From: Acidobacteria bacterium 13_2_20CM_2_57_6
GTDB taxonomy: Bacteria; Acidobacteriota; Terriglobia; Acidiferrales; UBA7541
Assembly (NCBI GenBank): GCA_001917435.1
Contig: MNEA01000092.1
Span: 1-35,444 of the forward strand
Reading direction: 5' to 3'
Length of the DNA: 35,444 bases
The notes below the pieces were generated by a model, which was not told where the DNA came from, did no database searches, and saw nothing but the letters and a program-made list of their open reading frames with translations. Positions 7,837 to 16,016 of the stretch are shown piece after piece (the first letter of the stretch is position 1; the number at the start of each line of letters is the position of its first letter). The position numbers were made by a program, and so were the translations under genes.

Positions 7837-8256
7837 CTAGACTCGGGGCGAGGGCTCATTCGCCGGACAAGAGACAGCCGCGCAACTCCGGCTCGCCGCA
7901 ACCCAGTGGTATCCTTTGCGCAGAATTTCCATCATCCCGGGAATTTTCGAGATCCATACCAATGGCCGGCCCCACCAAATCTCGCGCGCCAGCGCCACCG
8001 CCGCATCCGCTCCGCCGAAGCGGCTTCCGTCACTCAGAAGAAATTGCATTTCGCGCATTAAGTCCTCGCGTGCCAATCCCAGCAGCGCTCCCACGCGCGG
8101 ATCCTGCAGCGGCGCCAGCGCCATCCCGCGCTTCTCCAGAATCGGGGCCAGCCATCGCGCGATGCGCGTGCAGAACTTGCACTCCGCATCAAAAAACAGC
8201 CAACCTCGTGCGTGCCGTCCCTTCCCGTCCGTGTATTCACTCACCAGCGAAATCAT
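7837..8256 (-). CDS. DCC-family (DUF393) thiol-disulfide oxidoreductase-like protein
   Basis: This 139-residue protein matches the DUF393/DCC family, a thioredoxin-like group named after a D-x-x-C-x-x-C motif near the N-terminus. Here it reads FFDAECKFC at about residues 21-29, so the two cysteines of the possible redox centre are present. The following pattern of short helices, with [13 protein letters not shown] and a hydrophobic [15 protein letters not shown] region, fits the family. The ATG at 8256 is preceded by a weak AGGTGG site. The gene is between the GbsR-type regulator and the small membrane protein, all on the minus strand. Redox activity is inferred from the family and the cysteines; substrates are not known. 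Confidence 0.82.
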   Translation of the reverse strand: MISLVSEYTDGKGRHARGWLFFDAECKFCTRIARWLAPILEKRGMALAPLQDPRVGALLGLAREDLMREMQFLLSDGSRFGGADAAVALAREIWWGRPLVWISKIPGMMEILRKGYHWVAASRSCAAVSCPANEPSPRV

Positions 8257-8290
8257 GATCCACCTGCGGTTCCTTATCGCGCTCGGCTCT

Positions 8291-8327
8291 TCTCTGCGAA
8301 TCTCCGCGTCCTCTGCGTCTCCGCGTT
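8291..8327. repeat. Short degenerate tandem repeat (TCTCCGCGT/CCTCTGCGT units)
   Basis: About four 8-10-base units (TCTCTGCGAA, TCTCCGCGT, CCTCTGCGT, CTCCGCGT) lie in the 105-bp gap between the DCC gene and the regulator gene. Similar CGCAGAG/CGCGGAG runs are common between genes in soil bacteria. No function is proposed. Confidence 0.6.
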
Positions 8328-8361
8328 ATCCGTTTCCTTTTTCTCTCGGGGCTTTTAACTT

Positions 8362-8925
8362 TCAACCCGCCGCCTTCTTCTTTTCACTCCCGAGCAGCGT
8401 AATCACCTTGCCGCGTAGTTTCACAACGCCCTTCAACGCGCCCGTCGGCATACGAATGATCTCCTCGAACAGCCCCGTCATCGCTGTTAAAAATTCCAGC
8501 ATGCTTTCCAGCCGCTCGCGCGTATACGCATCACTCTGCGGACTGGACTTGATCTCGCGCACACATTCCGCCAGCACATGCAGCGTTGGATCGATCTCGC
8601 GCCGCTTGCGTTCTTCCGAAACAATCCGGAAAATTTCCCAAACGTCCTTGATCGACTCGAAATGGTCGCGCCGGTCTCCCAGCACGTGCACCACGCGCAC
8701 AATTCTCCACCCCTGCAACTCGCGCAGGCTGGTGCTCACATTCGACCGCGCCACTGCCAACGTCTCGGAAATCTCGTCGGCGGGCAGCGGATGCGGCGAC
8801 AAAAACAGCAGCGCATGCACTTGCGCGACGGTGCGGTTGATGCCCCACCTCGTGCCCATCTCTCCCCAATGCAAAATGAACTTCTGGGCCACCGGGGCTA
8901 GCGTGTTTTTTGCGGGTTCACTCAT
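8362..8925 (-). CDS. GbsR/MarR-family transcriptional regulator
   Basis: This 187-residue cytoplasmic DNA-binding protein fits the GbsR branch of the MarR superfamily. A winged helix-turn-helix covers about residues 30-95: VAQVHALLFLSPHPLPADEI, then the recognition region LAVARSNVSTSLRELQGW, then a wing (RRDHFESIKDVWEIF). The remaining C-terminal part is helical and may mediate dimerisation or ligand sensing, as in GbsR. The ATG at 8925 has no strong ribosome binding site. It is the first gene of the minus-strand group ending with the DUF805/SRPBCC gene, so it may control that group, but no operator was identified. Divergent to it is the MmcQ-type gene, and the shared 150-bp gap probably carries both promoters. 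Confidence 0.85.
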   Translation of the reverse strand: MSEPAKNTLAPVAQKFILHWGEMGTRWGINRTVAQVHALLFLSPHPLPADEISETLAVARSNVSTSLRELQGWRIVRVVHVLGDRRDHFESIKDVWEIFRIVSEERKRREIDPTLHVLAECVREIKSSPQSDAYTRERLESMLEFLTAMTGLFEEIIRMPTGALKGVVKLRGKVITLLGSEKKKAAG

Positions 8926-9078
8926 TTTTTCTATCCGTGGCTGGCGTCGTTGCCATCGCTTTCGTTGCGTCCGTTGTTTCTGTTGTTACCGAATATACAG
9001 TCTTTTCAGGCCCCTGTCAAGATCTTTTTTCTCCCGCTGCTTTTGTGGTCCGATACTTCTCGAAACGGAGGCTGCCCC

Positions 9079-9423
9079 ATGACCCCTAAAGACTTTCGCA
9101 GGCTGGCCTTGAGCTTCCCCGAAACCGAGGAGCGCGCCCACATGAACCATCCGGATTTTCGCGTGACCGGAAAGATTTTTGCCACTCTTGGCTACCCCGA
9201 GAATGGCTGGGGCATGGTCAAGCTCACGCCGGTGGAGCAGGAAACGTTCGTCAAAGCCCAGCCCAAGGTGTTCAACCCTTGCGGGGGAGCTTGGGGACGT
9301 CGAGGCTGCACGAACGTGCGACTGAAAGGAGCCAGAAGGCCTACGCTGCGCCGCGCCCTCGAAGCCGCCTGGCGCCTCGCGGCTCCCAAATCACTGACGC
9401 ATCAATTCGACAAAAATCGCTAA
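9079..9423 (+). CDS. MmcQ/YjbR-family protein
   Basis: This 114-residue protein belongs to the MmcQ/YjbR family of small double-wing proteins, some annotated as DNA-binding, whose cellular role is not settled. The family features visible are the start (DFRRLALSFPETEERAHMNH), DFRVTGKIFATL, and MVKLTPVEQETFV, followed by a region ending in a basic helix that normally reads like the LRRALEAAWRLAAPKSL seen here. The ATG at 9079 is chosen over the longer frame because GGAG lies 8 bases upstream and the family starts there. It stands alone on the plus strand between the regulator and the large permease. Confidence 0.85.
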   Translation: MTPKDFRRLALSFPETEERAHMNHPDFRVTGKIFATLGYPENGWGMVKLTPVEQETFVKAQPKVFNPCGGAWGRRGCTNVRLKGARRPTLRRALEAAWRLAAPKSLTHQFDKNR

Positions 9424-9510
9424 AATTTCAAGTTCTGTTCGGAACAAATCGGCCGACAAAACGTCTATAGTTTTCAACGAGTGGTCAACTGGCAAGCTGG
9501 GGGTACCAGT

Positions 9511-11940
9511 ATGGCTAACTTTGCGCGCAATGTTCACTTTGGCCTCAGACTGCTTCTCAAAAATCCCGGTTTCACATCCGTAGCCCTGCTCGCGCTAGTG
9601 CTAGGTATCGGGGCGAACACCGCCATCTTCAGCGTGGTCTATGCCACTCTGCTTTCCCCCATGCCTTACCCCAATCCGGACCAGCTTGTCATTGTCTGGT
9701 CGAAGATCAATGCCGGCCGCAATGGCGTCTCCGCCGGCGACTTTCTCGATTGGAAAAGCCAGAGCACTGTTTTTCAATCGATGTGCGCGTGGACGGGCGG
9801 GAATTTCGCGCTCACCGGCTCCGACCATCCCGAAATGATCCAGACTCGGCTGACCACGCCCGGTTTCAACGACATGGTGGGAACTCCCTTTTTTCTGGGA
9901 CGGGATTTCCTACCGGAGGAAGGGCAGGTCGGCAAGGACCGCGTGGTCATCATGACGCATAGGCTCTGGATGGAGCGCTTCGGGAGCGATCGCGACATCA
10001 TCGGCAAGCCCATCCGACTCAATGGCGAGCCCTACACTGTTGTGGGAGTCCTGGCGGTAGGGCAGCCCGATCGCCTGGAAAATCAGTTGTTTGTTCCGCT
10101 GGCCTTCAAGCCGGAACAGATCAACCACGATTTTCATTTTATTTTGGTGATGGGCCGCCTGAAACCAGGAGTCACAATCCAGCAAGCCAACGCGGACATG
10201 GACTCCGTCACACGCCACATCGCCGAAGTCTACCCAAAATCCAACAAGGGATGGGGCGCGGCCGTCGAGCCCTTGCAGAATGACTTCATCAGCAAAGACA
10301 CCATCAAGAACCTCTGGCTGCTGATGGGCGCCGTCGGCTTCATCCTGTTGATCGCCTGTGTGAACGTCGCCAATCTTCTCCTCGCCCGCGGCACTGCGCG
10401 GCAAAGGGAAATAGCCGTCCGCGCCGCGCTCGGCGCAACACGCTGGCAACTCTTCGGTCAGTTTCTGACCGAGAGTGTTGCGTTGTCTTTGATTGGCGAC
10501 GTCTTGGGCATAAGTCTCGCTTGGGGCTTGCTCAAAGTGATCGTGGCCATGATTCCGCCCTTTACTCTGCCGTCCGAAGCCGACTTTCGCTTGAATCTGC
10601 CGGTGCTTTTCTTCAGCCTAGCCGCATCCATCGTCTGTGGAGTGCTGTTTGGCTGCGCTCCGGCGTGGCAAACCGCGCAGCTCAATTTGAGCGACACGTT
10701 AAAGGAATCCGGGCGCTCATCGTCGAGCTCCGCCGGCCGTCAAGGCTTGCGCCGTACTCTCGTCGTCGTCGAGTTTGCCATGGCACTGACGCTGCTGTCT
10801 GGTGCAGGCCTCATCATTCACAGTTTCTGGAAATTGTCGCGTGTGGACCTCGGATTCCGGCAAGACCACATCCTCACGTTCTTTCTGCCCGTGACCAACG
10901 ATCGTTTCACCCAAGCCGGACAAATCAACGTCTTCTATCGTCAGTTCCTGGATAAGATTGGCGCCCTTCCCGGCGTCACCGCAGTTTCAGCCTCCACCGG
11001 CATGCCCATTATCGGCACGAACTTTGGAATGCCTTTCCATCTCGCGGGGCAGGCCGTTGACGACCCGTCGGCGCGTCCTGGCGCCGGCTTCAATATGGTC
11101 ACTCCCGAATATTTCCGCACCTTTGGGATTCGCATGATTGCCGGCCGCACGTTTACAGAACAAGACGCCGCGGGCGGCGTACGCGTCGCCATCGTGAATG
11201 AAACGTTCGTGAAGAAATACCTGTCCAAAGTGGATCCCCTTACGCAGCGCGTTGTCGTCGAGCAGTTGATACCGGGTGTTACCAAGCTCGGCCCGCCCAT
11301 CGAATGGCAGATTGTCGGGGTCTACGGTGACGTTCACAACGGCGGAGTCCGACGCGAGGGATTCCCGGAAATCGACGTCCCCTTCTGGCAATCCCCCTGG
11401 CCGCAAGCGGGCTTGGCGGTGCGCACCTTTGGCGATCCCGCCGGCATGGCCAAGAGCATTACCGCGGTGCTCCACACTATGGATCCCGATCTTCCCCTCG
11501 ACCAGGTAAAAACTATGGATCAGCTGGTGCACGAGTCTCTGGCCAGCGACCGCTTCTCAACCGTACTCTTCGCCAGTTTTGCCGGCCTCGCACTTCTGCT
11601 CGCGGCCATCGGTATCTATGGCGTTATGTCGTTCGCCGTGGCGCAGCGCACGCACGAAATTGGATTACGCATCGCCCTCGGCGCCGGTCCGCAGGAAGTG
11701 CTGCGCCTGGTGCTTGGTGAAGGAATGCTGCTCGCGCTGATTGGTTTGGGCGTGGGCCTGGGCGGTACGTACTTTGTCGGCCGCGTAATGAAGACCCTCT
11801 TGTATCAAGTCAACGCCATCGATCCTGCGGCCATCAGCGCGGTCGCCGCAGTGCTCCTGCTGTCCGCGTTGCTTGCGTGCTACATCCCCGCGCGACGCGC
11901 GACGCAAGTGGACCCCATGGTGGCCTTGCGCGACGAATAG
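9511..11940 (+). CDS. MacB/FtsX-family ABC transporter permease, full length, no fused ATPase
   Basis: This inner-membrane protein of about 809 residues has the duplicated layout of the large acidobacterial permeases: helix 1 near residues 20-45 (SVALLALVLGIGANTAIFSV), a periplasmic MacB-PCD-like domain to about 270, a three-helix FtsX block, a second anchor near 410-435, a second periplasmic domain, and a final FtsX block ending PARRATQVDPMVALRDE. The coupling-loop patterns ARGTARQREIAVRAALGATR and AQRTHEIGLRIALGAG are both present. The start at 9511 gives the family-typical beginning; a GTG at 9481 is also possible. No ATP-binding partner gene is adjacent. Substrate is unknown; members are often annotated as macrolide or lipoprotein exporters without proof. 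Confidence 0.88.
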   Translation: MANFARNVHFGLRLLLKNPGFTSVALLALVLGIGANTAIFSVVYATLLSPMPYPNPDQLVIVWSKINAGRNGVSAGDFLDWKSQSTVFQSMCAWTGGNFALTGSDHPEMIQTRLTTPGFNDMVGTPFFLGRDFLPEEGQVGKDRVVIMTHRLWMERFGSDRDIIGKPIRLNGEPYTVVGVLAVGQPDRLENQLFVPLAFKPEQINHDFHFILVMGRLKPGVTIQQANADMDSVTRHIAEVYPKSNKGWGAAVEPLQNDFISKDTIKNLWLLMGAVGFILLIACVNVANLLLARGTARQREIAVRAALGATRWQLFGQFLTESVALSLIGDVLGISLAWGLLKVIVAMIPPFTLPSEADFRLNLPVLFFSLAASIVCGVLFGCAPAWQTAQLNLSDTLKESGRSSSSSAGRQGLRRTLVVVEFAMALTLLSGAGLIIHSFWKLSRVDLGFRQDHILTFFLPVTNDRFTQAGQINVFYRQFLDKIGALPGVTAVSASTGMPIIGTNFGMPFHLAGQAVDDPSARPGAGFNMVTPEYFRTFGIRMIAGRTFTEQDAAGGVRVAIVNETFVKKYLSKVDPLTQRVVVEQLIPGVTKLGPPIEWQIVGVYGDVHNGGVRREGFPEIDVPFWQSPWPQAGLAVRTFGDPAGMAKSITAVLHTMDPDLPLDQVKTMDQLVHESLASDRFSTVLFASFAGLALLLAAIGIYGVMSFAVAQRTHEIGLRIALGAGPQEVLRLVLGEGMLLALIGLGVGLGGTYFVGRVMKTLLYQVNAIDPAAISAVAAVLLLSALLACYIPARRATQVDPMVALRDE

Positions 11941-11975
11941 ACACCGTCTCATCGCAATATCGGGCCGGACTAAAG

Positions 11976-12398
11976 GTGGAGCGTTCTGGTGAATCTTTAG
12001 TCGTCACCGGAGATAGACCCACTGCCAAGATCGTTTCTCGGCTTGACACGAAACGCGCACAGCCCTATGGTCTTGCGCAAGGAATAACCCTGCAAGAAGG
12101 CGTGAAGATTCTGGAACGCGACGACTATCGCTGTCAGTACTGCGGATTGGACGGACGCGCCAGTTTTGAGAACGCTCTGGTCATGCGCGTGGATTTCGTT
12201 GTTCCGCGGGCTCGCAAAGGGAAGAAAGAACCTGGCAACCTGGTAGCCTGCTGCACCCCCTGTAACACCATCAAGGGCACGCGCGTTTACGCCAATTTCG
12301 AAGGGGCCAAGGCCTTCGTGCTCAAAAAACGCGAAGAGTTGCGGAAGAATTGGGAATCGAAGACGGCGCGGCCCCTCGCCAAGTCCGCAAGAGCCTAG
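11976..12398 (+). CDS. HNH-family endonuclease
   Basis: This small protein has a clear HNH nuclease core in its second half. RDDYRCQYCG gives the first zinc cysteine pair, DFVVPRARKGKKEPGNLVACC the central region, and TPCNTIKG the second cysteine pair and the Asn position. The usual His of the DH pair is replaced here by Phe (VDFVVPR instead of xDHVxPR), so catalysis may be weak or changed. The longest frame begins with ATG at 11877 but overlaps the permease by 64 bp; a GTG at 11976 is given as a more likely start, without a good ribosome binding site. The region before the core resembles no known domain. It may be a homing or DNA-repair type nuclease or a non-catalytic binder. Confidence 0.7.
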   Translation: MERSGESLVVTGDRPTAKIVSRLDTKRAQPYGLAQGITLQEGVKILERDDYRCQYCGLDGRASFENALVMRVDFVVPRARKGKKEPGNLVACCTPCNTIKGTRVYANFEGAKAFVLKKREELRKNWESKTARPLAKSARA

Positions 12399-12507
12399 AA
12401 CTGGGCAATTCGATTTATCGCGGGGAATTCGTCAAGCACGCAGGGTTGCTTCTCTTTCGTCGGCGGTCGCTTAGCGCGGCTTTGCAAATCTTTGTGCGGA
12501 GGATTTG

Positions 12508-12729
12508 CTACGAGGCCTTGGCCTTACTTCCCCGCCATTCTTTCGCCGAGAGAAACCGCATACAAGGACAGAAGCCTTTGTGATCGCCGGGGGCCTGGCA
12601 GGAATACTTCAGCGCCGCGTGGCTGGAGGCGCGATGCCCACAGGTGCACATCTCACGCGCCTGTTCAGGCGTAGCTCGTACCCCACGGCCGCGTACTGCC
12701 ACCACTGATTTTCCGTTTTCTGATTTCAT
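12508..12729 (-). CDS. Small Cys/His-rich protein, possible zinc-binding
   Basis: This roughly 73-residue protein has a basic N-terminal third and a cluster of possible metal ligands: CTCGHRASSH, then a Cys eleven residues from that His-x-x-x-x context, then FCPCMRF near the C-terminus. The spacing suggests a small zinc ribbon or knuckle. I do not recognise the family. Two starts are possible: GTG at 12738 with GAGGA only 3-4 bases before it, or ATG at 12729 with the same site 12-13 bases before it. It is tail-to-tail with the HNH gene. The dense conserved-looking ligand pattern argues that it is real despite its size. Confidence 0.5.
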   Translation of the reverse strand: MKSENGKSVVAVRGRGVRATPEQAREMCTCGHRASSHAALKYSCQAPGDHKGFCPCMRFLSAKEWRGSKAKAS

Positions 12730-12924
12730 ACTGTTCACAATTCCTCATGCATTGTACACCCCGTGACGATCGTTCAGCACTGGGGCTCTCCCTATAGTTT
12801 CGCATCAGAACCAGCAGATAGCCAAGCGCCCATCCCAAGGGACATTGGATTCCAAGGCCGCGCATTGAGAGGGGCCACGTCTTTAGTTTGCTCCTGTCTT
12901 GCTATATCTACAACCAAATCCAAC

Positions 12925-14247
12925 TCATCGGACTTCCTGCATTGTCGAGACCAACTCTGGGATCTCAATTCGAATGACGGTTCCCTCACCCGGCCGGCTC
13001 TCGATGTCCAAATGAAAATCGGTTCCGTACAGCACGCGCAGCCGTTCGCGCACATTGCTCAGCCCGATGCCTTCCACGTAGACATGCGGCATTTTTTCTT
13101 CCGAGATACCCACGCCGTTATCTTCGATTTCGATGCGCAGACGCCCGTCGCTGTTCGTTGTTCGCAGTTCGATTTTCCCGCCGCCCAGCTTCGGCGCGAG
13201 GCCATGTTTCAGGCAATTCTCCACCATCGGCTGGAGCAGCATGCTGGGCACAAATGATTCCAGCGCCGCTTCGTCGATGTGCTTCACGATGTCCAGATTG
13301 TCTTTCCCGAAGCGCGCCACCTCGATGTCCAGATAGTCGTCGATGAATTGCAACTCCTCGCGTAGCGGCACAAAGGTTTCGTGCTTGCGCAGGAGTCGGC
13401 GAAGAATGTTGCTCAGCTTCAGGACCACGCCGCGCGCCGAATCGGGATCGAAGCGGATCAGCGCGGAAACGGTGTTCAGCGTGTTAAACAGAAAGTGCGG
13501 ATTGATCTGGCTGGACAGCGCGTCCATGCGCGCTTTCAGAAGCAACTGCTGGTGCTGCTCCAGGTTCATCTCGATGCGCGTGTTGTTCCAAATTTTTAGC
13601 GGCGAGGCTACGGACATCAGCGTGGCAATCAGCACCAGGACGAGCCACCAGTCCCAGTGCGAGTCAACCGCGAAGAGCCACTTCGGTTTGGTCGCCAGCA
13701 CCAGCGCCACGCGGCCTAGCTCCAGGCCCACACACGCACCCAGTGGGGCCATCTCCCATGACAATTCCGCTTTGCGCAACAGGCGCATCGTCGCTTTCGG
13801 AATATTCAGGAACGTGAACGGGCCGAAATTCCAGAGATCTTCCTTGTTGGGAATCGCCTGGCGGATCAACCCGCCGAGCAGCCCCGCGGTTGACGCCGCG
13901 GGCATGGCGAGCCATTCGTGCGAAATCAGCGCCGGAATGGTGATGATCGCGCCACCGATCGGCCCCACCACGCGCCCACCGAGCAGTCCCATCAGAAAAG
14001 CGCCTTCGAGCGACAAATCCGCAAAGGCGTAGGAGGGACCGCCCACGAGCCGCAACGTCACGCCGACGATCAGCGCCGGTGTCATGAACAGCATCAACTT
14101 GAGTTTTTGGTCGGGGTCGCGCTCCTCGGTGAAGAGCACGCGCCGAAAAGCGTTCCACCGCGCCAGCAACGCGGAGATGGACGAGGCTACGCCCACCTTC
14201 AGCAGCAGGGTGAACAGGAGGTCACGAATGGGTATAGCTGTTTCCAT
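12925..14247 (-). CDS. LytS/YehU-type sensor histidine kinase, no adjacent response regulator
   Basis: This 440-residue membrane kinase senses a signal through an N-terminal multi-helix region of the 5TM-LYT type (about residues 10-215, with the pattern PALIVGVTLRLVGGPSYAFADLS) and then autophosphorylates. The His_kinase box is QINPHFLFNTLNT with H251 as the phosphorylated residue. The ATP-binding domain shows the N-box PMVENCLKHG (N344), the G1 box EDNGVGI (D376) and the G2 box GIGLSNVRERL. All key residues are present. Such kinases are normally followed by a LytTR response regulator; the 195 bp downstream here hold none. The ATG at 14247 has only a weak ribosome binding site. It is divergent from ribA. 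The signal is unknown; family members respond to pyruvate, peptides or cell-wall state. Confidence 0.9.
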   Translation of the reverse strand: METAIPIRDLLFTLLLKVGVASSISALLARWNAFRRVLFTEERDPDQKLKLMLFMTPALIVGVTLRLVGGPSYAFADLSLEGAFLMGLLGGRVVGPIGGAIITIPALISHEWLAMPAASTAGLLGGLIRQAIPNKEDLWNFGPFTFLNIPKATMRLLRKAELSWEMAPLGACVGLELGRVALVLATKPKWLFAVDSHWDWWLVLVLIATLMSVASPLKIWNNTRIEMNLEQHQQLLLKARMDALSSQINPHFLFNTLNTVSALIRFDPDSARGVVLKLSNILRRLLRKHETFVPLREELQFIDDYLDIEVARFGKDNLDIVKHIDEAALESFVPSMLLQPMVENCLKHGLAPKLGGGKIELRTTNSDGRLRIEIEDNGVGISEEKMPHVYVEGIGLSNVRERLRVLYGTDFHLDIESRPGEGTVIRIEIPELVSTMQEVR

Positions 14248-14390
14248 TTTTTCGCCGCGAGTCCCAGGCTAACGCTAATCAATCCGCCGCTGGATGTAAA
14301 GATGGCAGAATTCGCATGGGGCCGCGCAGGAAACGGGGGAAGGAATCAGCCATGGCAGCGCCAGCCGAATCGGTTCGCCACAAGAGTCCC

Positions 14391-14399
14391 TGCTATACT
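14391..14399 (+). promoter_or_regulatory. Candidate extended -10 box before ribA
   Basis: TGCTATACT, identical to the box at 3201-3209, lies 12 bp before the ATG at 14412. If used, the transcript would start only a few bases before that ATG, giving a near-leaderless message. Confidence 0.4.
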
Positions 14400-14411
14400 T
14401 CTCGTTTCGCC

Positions 14412-15050
14412 ATGCGCGCAAAATCACGACAAGAGAAGAAGCCGAAGAGGAAAGCTACCGGCGTGCGAATGGTCGCGCATGCCGCGTTGCCCACACGCTA
14501 CGGGCGCTTCACCATTTATGGCTTCCAGGGGCGAGGCCTGCAGGAGGAAGCGGTCGCCCTGGTACGCGGCAGTATGAACGGCAAGTCCACGCCGCTGGTG
14601 CGCGTTCACTCTCAGTGCCTGACCGGCGACGTTCTGACTTCACTGCGGTGCGATTGCCGCGCGCAACTTGAATTGTCGCTGAAAAAAATCGGGCAAGCGT
14701 CCTCAGGGATTCTGCTCTATCTTCCGCAGGAAGGCCGCGGCATCGGATTGATGAACAAATTGCGGGCCTACGAACTGCAGGACGGCGGCATGGACACGGT
14801 GGAAGCCAATGAAACGCTGGGATTCGCCGCGGACGCGCGCGATTACGATTTTTCGGCGCAAATCCTGAAAAAACTTGGCGCGACGAAGATTCGCCTGCTT
14901 TCCAACAATCCGGAAAAAGTGCGCCAGCTCGAGAGCTCGGGGATTCGCGTTGTCGAACGCGTGCCATGCCAGCCTCGCGTTTCAAAAATTTCCCGCGCCT
15001 ACCTGAAAACGAAAAAACGAAAAATGGGGCACCTGCTGAAAGGAATTTGA
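14412..15050 (+). CDS. ribA: GTP cyclohydrolase II (riboflavin biosynthesis)
   Basis: This cytoplasmic zinc enzyme opens the imidazole ring of GTP to start riboflavin synthesis, releasing formate and pyrophosphate. The family fingerprint is complete: VRVHSQCLTGDVLTSLRCDC supplies the three zinc cysteines (C69, C80, C82), PQEGRGIGLMNKLRAYELQD holds the GTP-binding and catalytic residues, and TVEANETLGFAADARDY and LLSNNPEKV complete the pocket. At 212 residues it is the stand-alone form, without a RibB fusion. ATG at 14412 is chosen because the family has a short basic start before VRMVAHA. An ATG at 14352 with an AGGA site is a real alternative. It stands alone on the plus strand between the kinase and the thiS pair. 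Confidence 0.92.
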   Translation: MRAKSRQEKKPKRKATGVRMVAHAALPTRYGRFTIYGFQGRGLQEEAVALVRGSMNGKSTPLVRVHSQCLTGDVLTSLRCDCRAQLELSLKKIGQASSGILLYLPQEGRGIGLMNKLRAYELQDGGMDTVEANETLGFAADARDYDFSAQILKKLGATKIRLLSNNPEKVRQLESSGIRVVERVPCQPRVSKISRAYLKTKKRKMGHLLKGI

Positions 15051-15067
15051 TCTTTGAAGAGAGCCTT

Positions 15068-15280
15068 CTAGCCGCCACCGACAAACTGCACGATCTCGTA
15101 GCGGTCACCCGGTGCAATCCGGGTTTCGGTCCATTTCGGACGCGGCAAAATCTCCAGGTTTCGCTCGATGGCTACGCGCCCGGAATCGAGTCCCAGGTCG
15201 TGGAGCAAGTCTATGACCGTGGCACCGGGCTGTGCAGCGCGATTTTCTCCGTTCACCACAATGGAAATGGTTGTCTGCAT
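15068..15280 (-). CDS. thiS: ThiS-like sulfur carrier protein
   Basis: This 70-residue ubiquitin-fold protein carries sulfur as a C-terminal thiocarboxylate for thiamine thiazole synthesis. The visible family marks are the beta-grasp start (ISIVVNGENRAAQPGATVIDLLHDLGL), the RVAIERNLEILPR strand and loop, RIAPGDRYEIVQFVGGG at the end, and a di-glycine terminus (here Gly-Gly-Gly). It starts only 3 bp after the stop of the upstream hypothetical gene, so the two are translationally linked. No thiG, thiF or thiH is adjacent. A MoaD-like role is possible, but EIVQFVGGG is closer to ThiS. Confidence 0.88.
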   Translation of the reverse strand: MQTTISIVVNGENRAAQPGATVIDLLHDLGLDSGRVAIERNLEILPRPKWTETRIAPGDRYEIVQFVGGG

Positions 15281-15283
15281 TTG

Positions 15284-15913
15284 CTAACTGGCCGAAGGCA
15301 CGCGGGGCTTGCTGCGCAACTGAAAGCGCAAATGCCCCCGAGCATTTCCTTTCGATGCTTCGATGACCAGAGCCGGTTCGGCACCTGCAAGGCGAGGCAT
15401 ATCAAACTCGAATTGGGCATGTCCGAAGTCGCCGGTTTTGGCGGAAAACTGGGTGGCCTCAGCAGCGCCATCCACGCGGGCAATCACAGTAGCGTTGCCC
15501 ACTGCCTGGTGCGCTTCATTTCGAACCGCAATCTGCAGGAGGGCGCGTTTGCCGGTGAGCCAGGTCTTGGCATTGAGCAATTCCAGGGAGAGAACTCCAG
15601 TTGCGGATGCGGTTGCCGGTTTGGCCGATGCTGGAGCAGCCTTTTCTTCCCGCGGCAGTGCGAGATGCAGCGCACCCGTTCGAAGCTCCTCGACAACGGC
15701 ACGATGCTGTTCGTCGAGACGCTGCTTTAGGGCTTGCTCGCGGTGGGGACTCAGCGGAAGCAGATCAAAATAGTTATTCGTTCTGCGGTGCAAGACACGT
15801 CCGTTAAAATAAACAGTGGTATCAATGAGCGCGTTGGTGGTGCCGCGATCTTCCGTTTGCACGTGATAGGTCGTGCCCCCTGCCTGCACGTTCGAATTGT
15901 GACCGAAAAGCAT
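15284..15913 (-). CDS. Conserved-looking hypothetical protein upstream of thiS
   Basis: This 209-residue protein begins MLFGHNSNVQAGGTTYHVQT and is probably cytoplasmic (no signal or membrane segment). The first 75 residues form a compact-looking domain with RGTTNALIDTTVYFNGRVLH and YFDLLPLSPHREQ. A charged helix and an Ala/Pro linker (about residues 85-105) follow, then a beta-rich C-terminal domain of about 95 residues (from VLSLELLNAKTWLTGKRALLQ) that resembles an immunoglobulin-like fold. From memory similar proteins sit in acidobacterial genomes, but I cannot name a function. ATG at 15913 is preferred to a TTG at 15937. It is divergent from nuoA and couples to thiS 3 bp downstream. Confidence 0.65.
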   Translation of the reverse strand: MLFGHNSNVQAGGTTYHVQTEDRGTTNALIDTTVYFNGRVLHRRTNNYFDLLPLSPHREQALKQRLDEQHRAVVEELRTGALHLALPREEKAAPASAKPATASATGVLSLELLNAKTWLTGKRALLQIAVRNEAHQAVGNATVIARVDGAAEATQFSAKTGDFGHAQFEFDMPRLAGAEPALVIEASKGNARGHLRFQLRSKPRVPSAS

Positions 15914-15974
15914 TTCGCTGCTCGTCCCGACCTGCAAAAGCTTAAGGCCCTTCGCAGCATTCTCCCGTCGCGAT

Positions 15975-16004
15975 TTGACCGAGTGGCGCTCGAATCGTTA
16001 TTAT
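15975..16004 (+). promoter_or_regulatory. Sigma-70-type promoter of the nuo operon
   Basis: TTGACC at 15975-15980 and TATTAT at 15999-16004 are separated by 18 bp, close to the housekeeping consensus. Transcription would begin near 16011, just before the nuoA ATG at 16017, so the leader would be very short. Confidence 0.55.
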
Positions 16005-16016
16005 AACTCTTCGCCT

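Noticed and set aside
8291..8327. CRISPR-like repeat
   Set aside because: Units are 8-10 bases with no spacers; a simple degenerate tandem repeat.
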